A stretch of 64,000 nucleotides of DNA from an uncultured Hymenobacter sp. (lineage in GTDB: Bacteria > Bacteroidota > Bacteroidia > Cytophagales > Hymenobacteraceae), in contig CAJYPK010000015.1 of assembly GCA_913776615.1 (NCBI GenBank), positions 62,001 through 126,000 on the forward strand, in the 5' to 3' direction. The translations under genes and the position numbers were made by a program. A model generated the notes under the pieces. It did no database searches. It was not told where the DNA came from and saw nothing but the letters and a program-made list of their open reading frames with translations. This document shows, one piece after another, positions 43,740-52,867 of this stretch (position 1 is its first letter; the number at the start of each line of letters is the position of its first letter).

Positions 43740-45011
43740 TTACTGCCCCACGCGCACGCGCCGGCCGAGGTTACCCAGCAGCCACTCCTGCCGGAAATTG
43801 AGGTAGAAGCCAAACGAAAAATCAAGCAGGCTGCGGTTGAAATCATACACCGGCTCGACGCGTACGGTGAGGGCCGCCGCGTCGGAAATGCGAAAATCAC
43901 GCAGCAGGCGCACGAGCAGCAGGCGGCGGTCGGCGTCGGTATAGCCCGGCGTACCGTAACGCGAGGCGATGGACTGGTAGTAATTTCCCCCCAGCGGCGC
44001 GTAAAACTGGTGGCCCTGCCAGTAGCTCAGCATTAGATCCACGTAGCGGGTTTCGAGCGTGCCGTTGAGGTACAGCGCCTTGCCGGTCTGGTAAGGCAGG
44101 CGGTAGTTGCCCATCGAATGGTCGTCGAACAGTACGCCGTAGGCGTTGAGCCGCACGGCTTGGAACGTACTGCCCCCCAGCGGCACCCGGGCCACCACCC
44201 CGCTGGCATAGTTGAATAGCGTTTGAACCGGTGCGTGCAGCGTATCAATCTGCCCGCCGAAGTGCCGGGCCGTGAATTGCAGCGGGATGGAGAGCTGTAC
44301 CCGGCTATTATCACCCGTTACCCGGAAGCTACTGCTGAGGCCACCGGCAATCTGCTCCTGGTAATTCACACCCGGATACTCCTGCCGCAGCCAGTCAACC
44401 CATGTATCCAAGAACACCCGCTTGGTAGTGAGCCGGTACTGCAAGCCTTCCTCCAACGGCTTTAGCATCACGCGCTCAAAGTCGAGCAGCGGCTCGATGT
44501 AGCCGTGGTTGAGGTTGGCCTTGATGTTGCCGAAGATGAATTGGCTACTGCCGTGCGTCCAGGTGGCGCGGTAGGTGGGGCGCACCTGTTGCAGCCGGGG
44601 GTTGCCGAAATCTTTCCAGAGAAAAACGCCCGCTTCGAGGCGTAATTCCTTGGTTGGGTAGTAGACCAGTTGCGGATTGAGCTGCGTACCAAACAGCGTG
44701 TAGCCTTCGACGATGTCGTTGAAATACTCGTTGTCTTTGAAGAAGGTAAAGGCGTTGAGCGAGAGGCGCAGGTCGCCCCGCTGCGGATCGTTGCGCGAGG
44801 AAGCAAAAGCGGCGCTACCAACCGTGTCCTGGGCAGGATAGGGCGTGGTTCTGCCCACGTCGTCCGACAGGATCAGGCGCTGTCTCACATTACCGGGATC
44901 GGGCGCGGTAAACGCCCGATTATCCAGCTGCGCCTGGGCGGGCGCGGCCATAACCAGCACAGCCCCAAGGCTAACTAAAATTTTTAGAAATTTCCCCATA
45001 AATTTGCGCAT
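43740..45011 (-). CDS. Outer-membrane beta-barrel protein, unknown function
   Basis: The start at 45011 (MRKFMGKFLKILVSLGAVLVMAAPAQAQ) gives a signal peptide; ATG at 44999 is equally possible. The 423-residue mature part alternates aromatic and hydrophobic residues (e.g. RLSLNAFTFFKDNEYFNDIV, FGFYLNFRQEWLLGN) and ends in a strand, as expected for an outer-membrane barrel. No named family is recognised. It is divergent from recA, sharing the 147-base spacer. Confidence 0.6.
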   Translation of the reverse strand: MRKFMGKFLKILVSLGAVLVMAAPAQAQLDNRAFTAPDPGNVRQRLILSDDVGRTTPYPAQDTVGSAAFASSRNDPQRGDLRLSLNAFTFFKDNEYFNDIVEGYTLFGTQLNPQLVYYPTKELRLEAGVFLWKDFGNPRLQQVRPTYRATWTHGSSQFIFGNIKANLNHGYIEPLLDFERVMLKPLEEGLQYRLTTKRVFLDTWVDWLRQEYPGVNYQEQIAGGLSSSFRVTGDNSRVQLSIPLQFTARHFGGQIDTLHAPVQTLFNYASGVVARVPLGGSTFQAVRLNAYGVLFDDHSMGNYRLPYQTGKALYLNGTLETRYVDLMLSYWQGHQFYAPLGGNYYQSIASRYGTPGYTDADRRLLLVRLLRDFRISDAAALTVRVEPVYDFNRSLLDFSFGFYLNFRQEWLLGNLGRRVRVGQ

Positions 45012-45098
45012 CTTCCGGCACAAAACCGGGTTGCGTAGCGTTACAAATGGCCGCCACAAAACAGAACGGTAGCCGGGCTAGCCCGCTGCTTTCCTGCC

Positions 45099-45130
45099 TT
45101 GGTGCGGTAAACCAAAATACCGTAGATTTA
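45099..45130 (+). promoter_or_regulatory. Candidate recA promoter
   Basis: TTG (45099-45101), a 21-base spacer and TAGATTTA (45123-45130, one change from TAnnTTTG) lie 28 bases before the recA start at 45159. No LexA-type palindrome is seen. Confidence 0.5.
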
Positions 45131-45158
45131 CATTTCTTAAAGTTTCCCCTCCCCCTTC

Positions 45159-46277
45159 ATGGCCTTAGCAACCAAAAAAGCCGAAAAATCAGAAATGGTG
45201 GACAAAGCTGACAAAAACGCGCCCTCCAACCCCGCCGCCGAGAAAGCCAAGGCACTCGCGCTGACGATGGAAAAGCTCGACAAAGCCTTTGGCAAAGGTA
45301 CCGTGATGAAGCTCTCGGACCAGAAGGTGAACGACATTCCGGCCGTGAGCACCGGCTCGCTTTCGCTGGACATCGCCCTCGGCATCGGCGGCCTGCCCCG
45401 CGGCCGCGTCATCGAGATCTACGGCCCCGAATCGAGCGGTAAGACGACGCTGACCATGCACGCCATCGCCGAGGCCCAGAAAAATGGCGGCATTGCCGCC
45501 TTCATCGACGCCGAGCACGCCTTCGACCCCACCTATGCCCGCAAGCTGGGCATCGACGTGGACAACCTGCTCATTGCCCAGCCCGACAACGGCGAGCAAG
45601 CCCTCGAAATCGCCGACCAGCTCATTAGCTCGGGCGCCATCGACATCATCGTTATCGACTCCGTGGCGGCCCTCGTGCCCAAGGGCGAGCTCGAAGGCGA
45701 CATGGGCGACTCGAAAGTGGGTCTGCACGCCCGCCTCATGAGCCAGGCCCTGCGCAAGCTCACCGGCACGATCAACAAGACCAACTGCCTTTGCATCTTC
45801 ATCAACCAGCTGCGCGAGAAAATCGGCGTGATGTTCGGCTCGCCCGAAACCACGACCGGTGGTAACGCCCTGAAGTTCTACGCTTCGGTACGCCTCGACA
45901 TCCGCCGCATCGGCCAGATCAAGGAAGACAAGGACAACGTAACCGGTAACCGTACCAAGGTGAAGGTAGTGAAAAACAAGGTAGCCCCACCCTTCAAGGT
46001 AGTTGAGTTTGACATCATCTACGGCCAGGGCATCTCGAAAGTCGGTGAGATTGTGGACCTGGGCGTTGACATGGGCATCATCGGCAAGTCGGGCTCGTGG
46101 TTCAGCTACGATGGCAACAAAATCGGCCAGGGCCGCGAAGCCGTGAAAACTCTGCTGCTCGACAACCCCGAGCTGGCCGACCAGATCGAAGCTAAAATCC
46201 GCGTGATGGCCAAGGGTGACGAAGACGTTATTCCCGTGGACATGAGCGGTCCCGAAGACGGCGACGACACGCTGTAA
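45159..46277 (+). CDS. recA: Recombinase RecA
   Basis: The 372-residue protein has Walker [26 protein letters not shown] (Walker B region) and [10 protein letters not shown]. The N-terminus carries about 25 extra Lys/Ala-rich residues compared with the E. coli form. RecA forms the ATP-dependent filament for homologous recombination and SOS signalling. The C-terminal tail ends in acidic residues (EDGDDTL). It is followed by a strong terminator. Confidence 0.98.
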   Translation: MALATKKAEKSEMVDKADKNAPSNPAAEKAKALALTMEKLDKAFGKGTVMKLSDQKVNDIPAVSTGSLSLDIALGIGGLPRGRVIEIYGPESSGKTTLTMHAIAEAQKNGGIAAFIDAEHAFDPTYARKLGIDVDNLLIAQPDNGEQALEIADQLISSGAIDIIVIDSVAALVPKGELEGDMGDSKVGLHARLMSQALRKLTGTINKTNCLCIFINQLREKIGVMFGSPETTTGGNALKFYASVRLDIRRIGQIKEDKDNVTGNRTKVKVVKNKVAPPFKVVEFDIIYGQGISKVGEIVDLGVDMGIIGKSGSWFSYDGNKIGQGREAVKTLLLDNPELADQIEAKIRVMAKGDEDVIPVDMSGPEDGDDTL

Positions 46278-46305
46278 GCGAATCGATTCCGCCAAACTGG
46301 CTTAT

Positions 46306-46339
46306 ACGCCTCCCCGCCACCCGGCGGGGAGGCGTTTTT
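46306..46339 (+). terminator. Rho-independent terminator of recA
   Basis: The stem ACGCCTCCCCGCC/GGCGGGGAGGCGT is followed by TTTTG, 29 bases past the stop. Confidence 0.9.
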
Positions 46340-46434
46340 GTAACTTGACGGTACTCGAAGCCGCTAACCCGCGCCTATTTTTGTCAACTGGCATTCTGTT
46401 TGTAAATCTGCTCTCGATACTGCTCCGTTTCTAC

Positions 46435-47250
46435 ATGATGCGCCGCTGGCTCCTCGTTCCGCTTCTCCTGCTTTGCGCCGCCTGGACGCAGCCCATCGGT
46501 ACGGCCGAGCCGGTTCGCCTCTGGCCCAATACCAGCTTTCGGGCCGGTGAAACCATTCGCTATAAAGTTCACTACGGCGTTATCAACGCCGCTGAAGCAG
46601 TAGTCGAAACGGCGGGCAATCTGGAGCACATCGCCAACCGCCCCTGCTACAAAGCCACCGTAAGCGGGCGGACGCTGGGCTCCTTCGATTTCTTCTTGCA
46701 CGTCAAGGACCAATGGCGGGCCTACATCGACACAGCCAGCATTCTGCCCCTGCGCTCTTCGCGCGATATTGAGGAAGGCAGCCGCTACCGCAAGAAAGAA
46801 GTCGTAGACTTCGACCAGGAGCATGACATCGTCAGGGTGTTGCAAACTCACGACAAGGAGCCTATTCGCTACACGTTCAAGGTGCCCGATAATGTGCAAG
46901 ACCTCGTGAGTGGCTTTTACTTCCTGCGCACGCTCAATTACGACCACATGAAGTCGGGCGATGTCATTCGCATGGGTGGCTTCTTCGATGAATCTACGTT
47001 CAATCTGGAAGTTACCTTCCGGGGCCGCGAGGTTATCGAAACCAAGGCTGGTACCATCAACGTGCTCAAGCTGGTACCTAAGATGCCCACCAACCGGGTC
47101 TTTCGGGGGGAGGAAGCAATCAAAGTCTACCTCTCCGACGACCGCAATAAAATTCCGGTGCTTTTTCAGGCCGAAATGTTTGTCGGCTCCGTCAAGGTTG
47201 ATATGTACAAATACGACGGGCTAAAGTACCGGCTGAATATGGCCCGCTGA
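46435..47250 (+). CDS. DUF3108 secreted protein
   Basis: The ATG at 46435 (MMRRWLLVPLLLLCAAWTQPIGTA) is preferred because it starts the signal peptide, giving 271 residues. The pattern FRAGETIRYKVHYGVINAAEAV, DFFLHVKDQWRAYID, YRKKEVVDF and ETKAGTINVLKLVP is the DUF3108 family, a periplasmic protein set common in Bacteroidota. Function is unknown. It precedes the two-component genes. Confidence 0.85.
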   Translation: MMRRWLLVPLLLLCAAWTQPIGTAEPVRLWPNTSFRAGETIRYKVHYGVINAAEAVVETAGNLEHIANRPCYKATVSGRTLGSFDFFLHVKDQWRAYIDTASILPLRSSRDIEEGSRYRKKEVVDFDQEHDIVRVLQTHDKEPIRYTFKVPDNVQDLVSGFYFLRTLNYDHMKSGDVIRMGGFFDESTFNLEVTFRGREVIETKAGTINVLKLVPKMPTNRVFRGEEAIKVYLSDDRNKIPVLFQAEMFVGSVKVDMYKYDGLKYRLNMAR

Positions 47251-47361
47251 AGCCGATAGCGCTGCTAATGACGAGCTAATTCGCAGCTTTTCATTGCTTC
47301 ACTATTATCAATTACCCATTTAGGTCACACAAACGTAACACAACGACCGCACTGGCACAGG

Positions 47362-47369
47362 TAATTTTG
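47362..47369 (+). promoter_or_regulatory. -7 box TAATTTTG of the response regulator gene
   Basis: This exact TAnnTTTG match overlaps the TTG codon that would otherwise open the longest frame. That places the transcript start downstream and supports the GTG at 47406 as the true start. Confidence 0.55.
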
Positions 47370-47405
47370 CACCACGAAAGTTTTTACCCCTTTCGTCCTA
47401 CTGCC

Positions 47406-48125
47406 GTGGCAACTCCCGCCAACCAACGGTCAGCGCCCGCCAAGTCGGCGGCCTACAAAATTCTGGTCGTCGACGACGATCCCGACATCGTAGAGCTGCT
47501 GGAATTCAACCTCAAAAAAGAAGGCTACCTCACGGCCTCGGCCGGCGACGGCCGCCAGGCGCTGGCCGTCGCCCAAGAGTTTGGTCCCGATATCATCCTA
47601 CTCGATGTGATGATGCCGCACCTCGATGGTATCGCCACCTGCCGCATGCTCCGCGAGCAGCCCAAGTTCAAGGATACCTACATCTTGTTCCTCACCGCCC
47701 GCGCCGAGGAATTTTCGGAAGTTGCCGCTTTTGAAGCTGGGGCCGACGATTTTCTGGCCAAGCCTATCAAGCCCCGGGCCCTGCTGAGCCGCTTGGCCGC
47801 CGTAGTGCGCCGCGACCAAGACCCCCACGCCGGCGTTGAGGCCATCGACATCAATGGCCTGCGCATCGACCGCACGGCTTTCGCCGTGTACCAGGAGGGT
47901 CGCAAAATCACGCTGCCTAAAAAAGAGTTCGAGCTGCTGGCCTTCCTGGCCGCCGCGCCGCACAAAGTGTTCAGCCGCGACGAGTTGCTGCAAAATATCT
48001 GGGGCAACGATGTATTCGTGCTGGCCCGCACCGTAGACGTGCACGTGCGTAAGGTGCGGGAGAAGGTGGGCGATCACCACATCCAAACTATTAAGGGCGT
48101 GGGGTATAAGTTTAACGCCGACTAG
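47406..48125 (+). CDS. PhoB-type response regulator
   Basis: I chose GTG at 47406 because the promoter box covers the upstream TTG. The 239-residue protein has a receiver domain (ILVVDDDPDIVELLEF, phospho-Asp in PDIILLDVMMPHLDG, Lys in DFLAKPIKP) and a winged-helix DNA-binding domain (KKEFELLAFLAAAPHKVFSRDELL, VDVHVRKVREKVG). The kinase gene follows after a diverged GTCATGC repeat. The pair resembles PhoB/PhoR, which respond to phosphate limitation, but the signal is not proven. Confidence 0.93.
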   Translation: MATPANQRSAPAKSAAYKILVVDDDPDIVELLEFNLKKEGYLTASAGDGRQALAVAQEFGPDIILLDVMMPHLDGIATCRMLREQPKFKDTYILFLTARAEEFSEVAAFEAGADDFLAKPIKPRALLSRLAAVVRRDQDPHAGVEAIDINGLRIDRTAFAVYQEGRKITLPKKEFELLAFLAAAPHKVFSRDELLQNIWGNDVFVLARTVDVHVRKVREKVGDHHIQTIKGVGYKFNAD

Positions 48126-48146
48126 CCATTTGCTGCCGAGTTTCTG

Positions 48147-48245
48147 AATGTCATGCTGCGCACCGCCCAGCACCCGCCTCTGCCTCCGTTAGGTTGTTCC
48201 TCAACGACGCAGAAGTGAGTGTTGCCCGGTGCCCAGCGTGACATT
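48147..48245. repeat. Diverged GTCATGC-family palindrome
   Basis: Outer arms AATGTCATGCTGCGCACCG and CGGTGCCCAGCGTGACATT mark a diverged copy between the regulator and kinase genes. The middle carries GCAGAAGTGAG-type variation. Confidence 0.55.
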
Positions 48246-48271
48246 TTACCTTATTCGCCTTTCTCAACCGC

Positions 48272-49339
48272 ATGATTCTCTCTTCCCGAACCATCGCCAT
48301 TCTCATTGCGCTGCTGGTGGCGGGAGTGCTCACGACGGCCACCTACCTGGCTCCCCGGCTACCCACCAACCAGGCCTTTCTGGCGGCCGGCACTACGGTA
48401 GCCGCCTGCTTTTTGCTGGTGTACCTCGCATTTGAGGCGCTTATTTTCCGGGAGATAAACGGCATCTACTCCCGCCTGGAACATATCAAGCGCAAGGAAT
48501 TTAAGCGACTGAGCAACAAGTTTTTATTTCGCCCAGAGCCATTGCGGCGCATTGGTGATGAGATAGTGGAGATGGCCCAGCGCCGTCAGCAAGAGCTCGA
48601 CGAACTCAAACGCCTGCAAGCACTGCGGCGCGAGTTTTTGGCCGATGTTTCGCATGAGCTCAAGACGCCGCTGTTTGCCGCCCAAGGCTTTGTGCATACC
48701 ATCCTGGACGAGGAAGAAGATAATGAAGAAGGTATGGAGCCAGCCATGCGCCGTAAATTTTTGCAGCGCGCCGCCGCTAGTCTCGATGCGCTTGATACAC
48801 TGGTGCAGGACTTGGTGACGATCTCGCAGCTCGAAAAAGGCGTCATTCGCATGCGGCGCCAGCGCTTCGACTTGGTAGACTTGGTGCAGGAAATATTTGA
48901 ACTCCTGGAACAACAAGCCGAGCGCCGGGGCACTACGCTGGAGCTTTTCCCGCCGCACCTCGCTGGGCAGGAGCTGGAGGTGGTGGCTGACCGCAGCCGC
49001 ATCCGCCAAGTACTTATCAATTTGATTGACAACGCTATTAAATATGGCCGGGAATACAAAGGCCACGTATCGGTTGCCCTCATCCCGGGCCGTCACGGTG
49101 TGCGCGTAGCCGTGCGCGACGATGGCGCTGGTATTGCCCCCGAGCACCAGGCGCGCATCTTTGAGCGCTTCTACCGCATCGATAAAAGCCGCTCGCGCTC
49201 GGCCGGCGGCACGGGCCTGGGGCTAGCCATCAGCAAGCATATTGTAGAAGCGCACAAGTCGACCATCCACATCAAAAGCGTATTGGAGGAAGGCACCACA
49301 ATGGAATTCAAACTTCCTCGGCCTAAAGAGGCGAAATAG
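48272..49339 (+). CDS. PhoR-type sensor histidine kinase
   Basis: The 355-residue protein has two N-terminal membrane helices (about 8-28 and 40-62), a short linker, and the kinase core: His in DVSHELKTPLFAAQGF (about 128), N-box LINLIDNAIKYG, and GTGLGLAISKHIVE. There is no PAS domain, so sensing is probably through the helices or a partner. It is paired with the PhoB-type regulator just upstream. Confidence 0.93.
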   Translation: MILSSRTIAILIALLVAGVLTTATYLAPRLPTNQAFLAAGTTVAACFLLVYLAFEALIFREINGIYSRLEHIKRKEFKRLSNKFLFRPEPLRRIGDEIVEMAQRRQQELDELKRLQALRREFLADVSHELKTPLFAAQGFVHTILDEEEDNEEGMEPAMRRKFLQRAAASLDALDTLVQDLVTISQLEKGVIRMRRQRFDLVDLVQEIFELLEQQAERRGTTLELFPPHLAGQELEVVADRSRIRQVLINLIDNAIKYGREYKGHVSVALIPGRHGVRVAVRDDGAGIAPEHQARIFERFYRIDKSRSRSAGGTGLGLAISKHIVEAHKSTIHIKSVLEEGTTMEFKLPRPKEAK

Positions 49340-49427
49340 TGAAATGGTGAATGGTGAGTAAGGCAAAATGACCATTGCCTTACTCACCACCTCACCATTC
49401 ACCATTTCACCACTCACCATCTCACCG
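49332..49427. repeat. Short-word inverted repeat (GTGAAATGG type)
   Basis: The left arm GTGAAATGGTGAATGGTGAG (49339-49366 including GTAAGGCAA) and the right arm (49375-49410) are complements. Further CACCATCTCACC words follow. The words match those of the repeat at 2331-2441. Confidence 0.8.
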
Positions 49428-49431
49428 CTCG

Positions 49432-49439
49432 TACCTTTG
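49432..49439 (+). promoter_or_regulatory. -7 box TACCTTTG of the pseudouridine synthase gene
   Basis: This exact TAnnTTTG match ends eight bases before the ATG at 49448, leaving a leader of about 2-3 nt at most. Confidence 0.45.
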
Positions 49440-49447
49440 CGCTTCGC

Positions 49448-50161
49448 ATGAAGCCACCTAAGTTCAAAGACCTCATCCTGTTTGAGAACGACGATTATAT
49501 CGTCGTCAACAAACCGCCCTTCTTATCTACGCTCGACGAGCGAATTGGCGTAGCGCCCAGCCTGCTGCGGCTGGCCCGCGAATACGCCGACGATGCCCAG
49601 GTAGGCCACCGCCTCGACCGCGACACCAGCGGCGCGCTCGTATTGGCCAAGCACCCCGAGGCCTACCGCCACATTTCCATGCAGTTTGAAAACCGCGAGG
49701 TGAGCAAAATCTACCACGCCGTAACCTGCGGAGCACCGCCCCTCGAAAAATTCGTGGTAGAGCGTAATATCGAAACTACCAAAAGCGGCAAGGCCCGGCT
49801 GGCCTTTAAGGGTAAGCCTGCCGAAACACGCTTTACTACCCTCGATACCTACGCCCGGCATGCCCTCGTGCAGTGCGAGCCCGTAACCGGGCGCATGCAC
49901 CAGATTCGCTTGCACTTAGCGTACGTACAGACGCCTATTGTGGGCGACCACCTCTACGGTGGGGAAGATTTTTACCTCTCGACGCTCAAAAAGCGCTTCA
50001 ATCTGAAGGAAGGTGAAACCGAGCAACCTTTCATCAAGCGCTTTGCGCTGCACGCGAAGGAGCTGGGATTTACGGGCCTCGACGGGTCTCCCATTCACAT
50101 CGAGGCCCCTTATCCCAAGGATTTCCGGGTACTGGTTGAAACACTGGAGCAGTACCGTTAG
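49448..50161 (+). CDS. RluA-family pseudouridine synthase
   Basis: The 237-residue protein has the catalytic motif GHRLDRDTSGALVLAK (Asp in RLDRDTSG at about residue 58) and GRMHQIRLHLAY, the RluA-type signatures. It lacks an S4 domain. It isomerises uridines in rRNA or tRNA. The exact target (RluA, RluC or RluD position) cannot be read. It is convergent with the following membrane protein gene. Confidence 0.92.
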   Translation: MKPPKFKDLILFENDDYIVVNKPPFLSTLDERIGVAPSLLRLAREYADDAQVGHRLDRDTSGALVLAKHPEAYRHISMQFENREVSKIYHAVTCGAPPLEKFVVERNIETTKSGKARLAFKGKPAETRFTTLDTYARHALVQCEPVTGRMHQIRLHLAYVQTPIVGDHLYGGEDFYLSTLKKRFNLKEGETEQPFIKRFALHAKELGFTGLDGSPIHIEAPYPKDFRVLVETLEQYR

Positions 50162-50170
50162 CGCAACGAT

Positions 50171-50196
50171 AAAATGGGGCTTAGAGCCCCTATTTT
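50171..50196. terminator. Bidirectional terminator
   Basis: AAAATGGGGCT/AGCCCCTATTTT forms a short stem with A and T tails on both sides, between convergent genes. It overlaps the stop of the minus-strand gene. Confidence 0.8.
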
Positions 50197-51656
50197 ATTT
50201 TCTCAAAGATGCGGAGCTCGCACATGCCCCGGCCGGGGTCATCTGCCTGGCGCAGTTTGCTACCCATCCAGCGCTGCTGGAAATGCGGATTATTTTTTAG
50301 GCTATCCAGGGGCAGATTGCCATTGTTTACGCTGCACCACTCATCCCAAAAGACTACGGTACCAGCGGGCAGCTGACTTGCCCGGGGTTGCCCGAAGGCC
50401 GCAGTGGGAGCACGGTCTTTGTAAGCGAAGATATTTATATCCAGCGCCTCTACCACCCCCGGGTGGTGCATAAGCACGTGGCGGTTTGCCAAGAGGGGCT
50501 GTTGACGATACCAAGTGGTTGCCTGCTCAACGAGGGCAAGGTCGCCCGGTTGCGCGAAGTCGCGTTCCCACCGCATTTCCGTATCCTTGCCAGTAAACAG
50601 GTACGCAAAGGACAGCAAAGCCGCGCCGAAGGCAAGGGCCGCTTTCAGCATCGGCGAGCGCACTACCGCCAACAGGCAGCTAAGCCCACGCAGGGCTACA
50701 ATGGCCAGTAGCGGCGTCAATACCGTTACTACGCGCGTCATACCAGCCGAGCCAAACAAACCAAACACCCAAAACACGGTGTGCGTGGCGACGAACGTAC
50801 CTATCACCCCATAGATAAGCAGCAACTCGATGGGGAACAGCGGCTCCTGCCACGTGCTGCGACGGGTAACGCGCCAAACTAATTGCAGGCCTCCCAAGGC
50901 CGCGAGCAGGGTCATCACCGTGCCCATCAGTGCCAGCAAAGCCCTGAAAAACGTGACCCAACTGCCGTGGCCGTAGGGGGAAATGGTGGGATAAGAGTTT
51001 CTCCCGAATACCCACCCCGGCTCGCCAAAGACAATACCCCCAACGACGCTGTATACCAAGTAACCCAGCAGCAGCAAAGGCAACGCTCGCCATTGGCGCA
51101 TCCACGCCAGGCATACTACCCACAGCCCCAGCAAGATGAAGCCTTCGGAGCGTACGAATGGTAACCACGACACCAGCACGGCCGACCAGGCTGCGCGCCC
51201 CGAAACCAGCAGAAAAACGCTGGCGATGATAATAAAGCCAAACAAAGGCTCTGTTAAGCCGGAGAACTGAATGCGGAAATAATCCGGCGCAGTATAACAG
51301 AATACAATTGCCAGCGCCGCATAGGGAATCTTGAGCCTGTCGGCCACCCGGTAGCTCAGCCAGGCCGATGCCGCGACCAGCACGCACTGCCAGAGCATGG
51401 CTCCCCGCAGTCCAAACTGCGCGGGTCCCGTCATTACCAGCGTGAAAAAGGGTTTAGCCCAGGTATCCAGCAAGTTGAGCGGGTTTTGCGGCGCGAAGCG
51501 CGCAAATACGTAGTGCAAAATACTATCGCCCGTATCGTAAGGATTACGCGTAATAAAAACGAAGCAACACGATACTAGGAGCCCCAAAACCAATAACACC
51601 CTTGCCAACAGCGAGGTATCGTAAGGGTTGCGCATGGTAGTGCGTAGTGATTGCAT
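50190..51656 (-). CDS. Polytopic membrane protein, glycosyltransferase-C-like
   Basis: The 488-residue protein has about ten membrane helices and a long periplasmic C-terminal tail. The first loop carries TRNPYDTGDSILHYVFARF with an acidic residue, and the layout resembles GT-C mannosyltransferase or ArnT-like enzymes that use polyprenyl-phosphate sugars. No clear DxD pair is certain. The substrate is unknown. It stands alone. Confidence 0.6.
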   Translation of the reverse strand: MQSLRTTMRNPYDTSLLARVLLVLGLLVSCCFVFITRNPYDTGDSILHYVFARFAPQNPLNLLDTWAKPFFTLVMTGPAQFGLRGAMLWQCVLVAASAWLSYRVADRLKIPYAALAIVFCYTAPDYFRIQFSGLTEPLFGFIIIASVFLLVSGRAAWSAVLVSWLPFVRSEGFILLGLWVVCLAWMRQWRALPLLLLGYLVYSVVGGIVFGEPGWVFGRNSYPTISPYGHGSWVTFFRALLALMGTVMTLLAALGGLQLVWRVTRRSTWQEPLFPIELLLIYGVIGTFVATHTVFWVFGLFGSAGMTRVVTVLTPLLAIVALRGLSCLLAVVRSPMLKAALAFGAALLSFAYLFTGKDTEMRWERDFAQPGDLALVEQATTWYRQQPLLANRHVLMHHPGVVEALDINIFAYKDRAPTAAFGQPRASQLPAGTVVFWDEWCSVNNGNLPLDSLKNNPHFQQRWMGSKLRQADDPGRGMCELRIFEKIK

Positions 51657-51775
51657 AAATTGAAAGATTGCGAAACCAGGCTACAAAAATGGGTCGAATT
51701 TAGCATGGACCTCGGCATTGCAGGCCCGGCAAACCTTCTTGTCTACCAAAACCGACTTTGTATTCTGGTACTCGC

Positions 51776-51806
51776 TTGGTATTCTGCTTCAAAACCCGTA
51801 CCTTTG
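51776..51806 (+). promoter_or_regulatory. Strong Bacteroidota promoter for rplM-rpsI
   Basis: TTG (51776-51778), a 20-base spacer and TACCTTTG (51799-51806) match the consensus at both elements. They lie about 75 bases before the rplM start. Confidence 0.75.
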
Positions 51807-51817
51807 TGACCGTTTTT

Positions 51818-51846
51818 CCCCAAGCCCCAACAGCTTGGGGTTTATT
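51818..51846 (+). promoter_or_regulatory. Leader hairpin in the rplM 5' region
   Basis: CCCCAAGC pairs with GCTTGGGG (loop CCCAACA), followed by TTTATTG, in the rplM leader. The shape is that of an attenuator or ribosomal-protein binding leader. Binding by L13 or S9 is speculation. Confidence 0.45.
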
Positions 51847-51881
51847 GTCAATTGTTTAGCCGGTAATTTTTACCAATCCTC

Positions 51882-52334
51882 ATGGACCACCTGAGCTTCA
51901 AGACGACCCACGTCAACAAGGCCAACGCCCAGAAAAGCTGGGTTATCATCGACGCCAGCGTGGCCCCGCTGGGCCGCGTGTGCAGCCAAATTGCCAACGT
52001 ACTGCGTGGCAAGCACAAGCCTTCGTTCACCCCCAACTCTGACTGCGGCGATAACGTGATCGTTATCAACGCCGACAAGCTGCGCGTGACGGGCAAGAAA
52101 ATGAACGAGAAAGTGTACATCACCCACTCGGGCTACCCCGGCGGCCAGAAGCAGCGCACCCTGCGTGAGCAGATGAACCGCGACTCGCGCAAGGCTATCG
52201 AGCACGCCGTAAAAGGTATGCTGCAAGACAACCGCCTCGGCGCCGAGCAGTTCCGCAACCTGTATGTATACGCCGGCAGCGAGCATCCCCACGAGGCGCA
52301 GCAGCCCAAAGTATACGAGCTGAAAAACCTGTAA
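51882..52334 (+). CDS. rplM: Large-subunit ribosomal protein L13
   Basis: The 150-residue protein shows KSWVIIDASVAPLGRVCSQIANVLRGK, YITHSGYPGGQKQ and YAGSEHPHEAQQPKVYEL, the L13 signatures. It is the first gene of the usual rplM-rpsI unit. Length matches the family. Confidence 0.98.
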   Translation: MDHLSFKTTHVNKANAQKSWVIIDASVAPLGRVCSQIANVLRGKHKPSFTPNSDCGDNVIVINADKLRVTGKKMNEKVYITHSGYPGGQKQRTLREQMNRDSRKAIEHAVKGMLQDNRLGAEQFRNLYVYAGSEHPHEAQQPKVYELKNL

Positions 52335-52345
52335 GTCTTTTCAAA

Positions 52346-52458
52346 TGTGCGAAATGCGCTTGATGTGGAAATGTGAAAATGGCTTAGCTTATTAGCTGAC
52401 CCTCACACCTGCCACATTTTCACATTCCCCACATTCCTTTTATTTCTCACATTTTTTA
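52346..52458. repeat. Short-word inverted repeat (TGTGGAAATGTG type)
   Basis: The arms carry AAATGTGNGAAAT, ATGTGG and AATGTGAAAATG words and their complements; the loop is AGCTTATTAGCTGACC-like. The repeat lies inside the rplM-rpsI operon, so it is transcribed in a core ribosomal message. Confidence 0.75.
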
Positions 52459-52459
52459 A

Positions 52460-52846
52460 ATGGCAGCTACTAACACCTCTGGTAGAAGAAAAACCTCGGT
52501 GGCTCGCGTGTACATGCAAGCCGGGCAAGGGAATATCACTATCAACAACCGGGACATGAAGTCCTACTTCGCCAACGAACTGTTGGAGAACATCGTGAAC
52601 CAGCCGCTGGCTACCCTCGAACAAGTGGGCCAGTACGACATTCAGGTGAACGTGAAGGGCGGCGGCATCGCCGGCCAGGCCGAGGCCATCCGTCTCGCCA
52701 TCTCGAAAGCCCTGATTAGCGACAACGCCGAGGTGAAGTCGGCCCTCCGCAAGGAAGGCTTCGTAACCCGCGACCCCCGCATGGTCGAGCGCAAGAAGTT
52801 CGGCAAGCGCAAGGCTCGTCGCTCGTTCCAGTTCTCTAAGCGCTAA
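52460..52846 (+). CDS. rpsI: Small-subunit ribosomal protein S9
   Basis: The 128-residue protein opens with TSGRRKTSVARVYMQAGQG and ends KKFGKRKARRSFQFSKR, the S9 basic tail that contacts tRNA in the P site. It is followed by rpsB after 21 bases. Confidence 0.98.
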   Translation: MAATNTSGRRKTSVARVYMQAGQGNITINNRDMKSYFANELLENIVNQPLATLEQVGQYDIQVNVKGGGIAGQAEAIRLAISKALISDNAEVKSALRKEGFVTRDPRMVERKKFGKRKARRSFQFSKR

Positions 52847-52867
52847 TCGTTTAACCGTAGTAGTATC

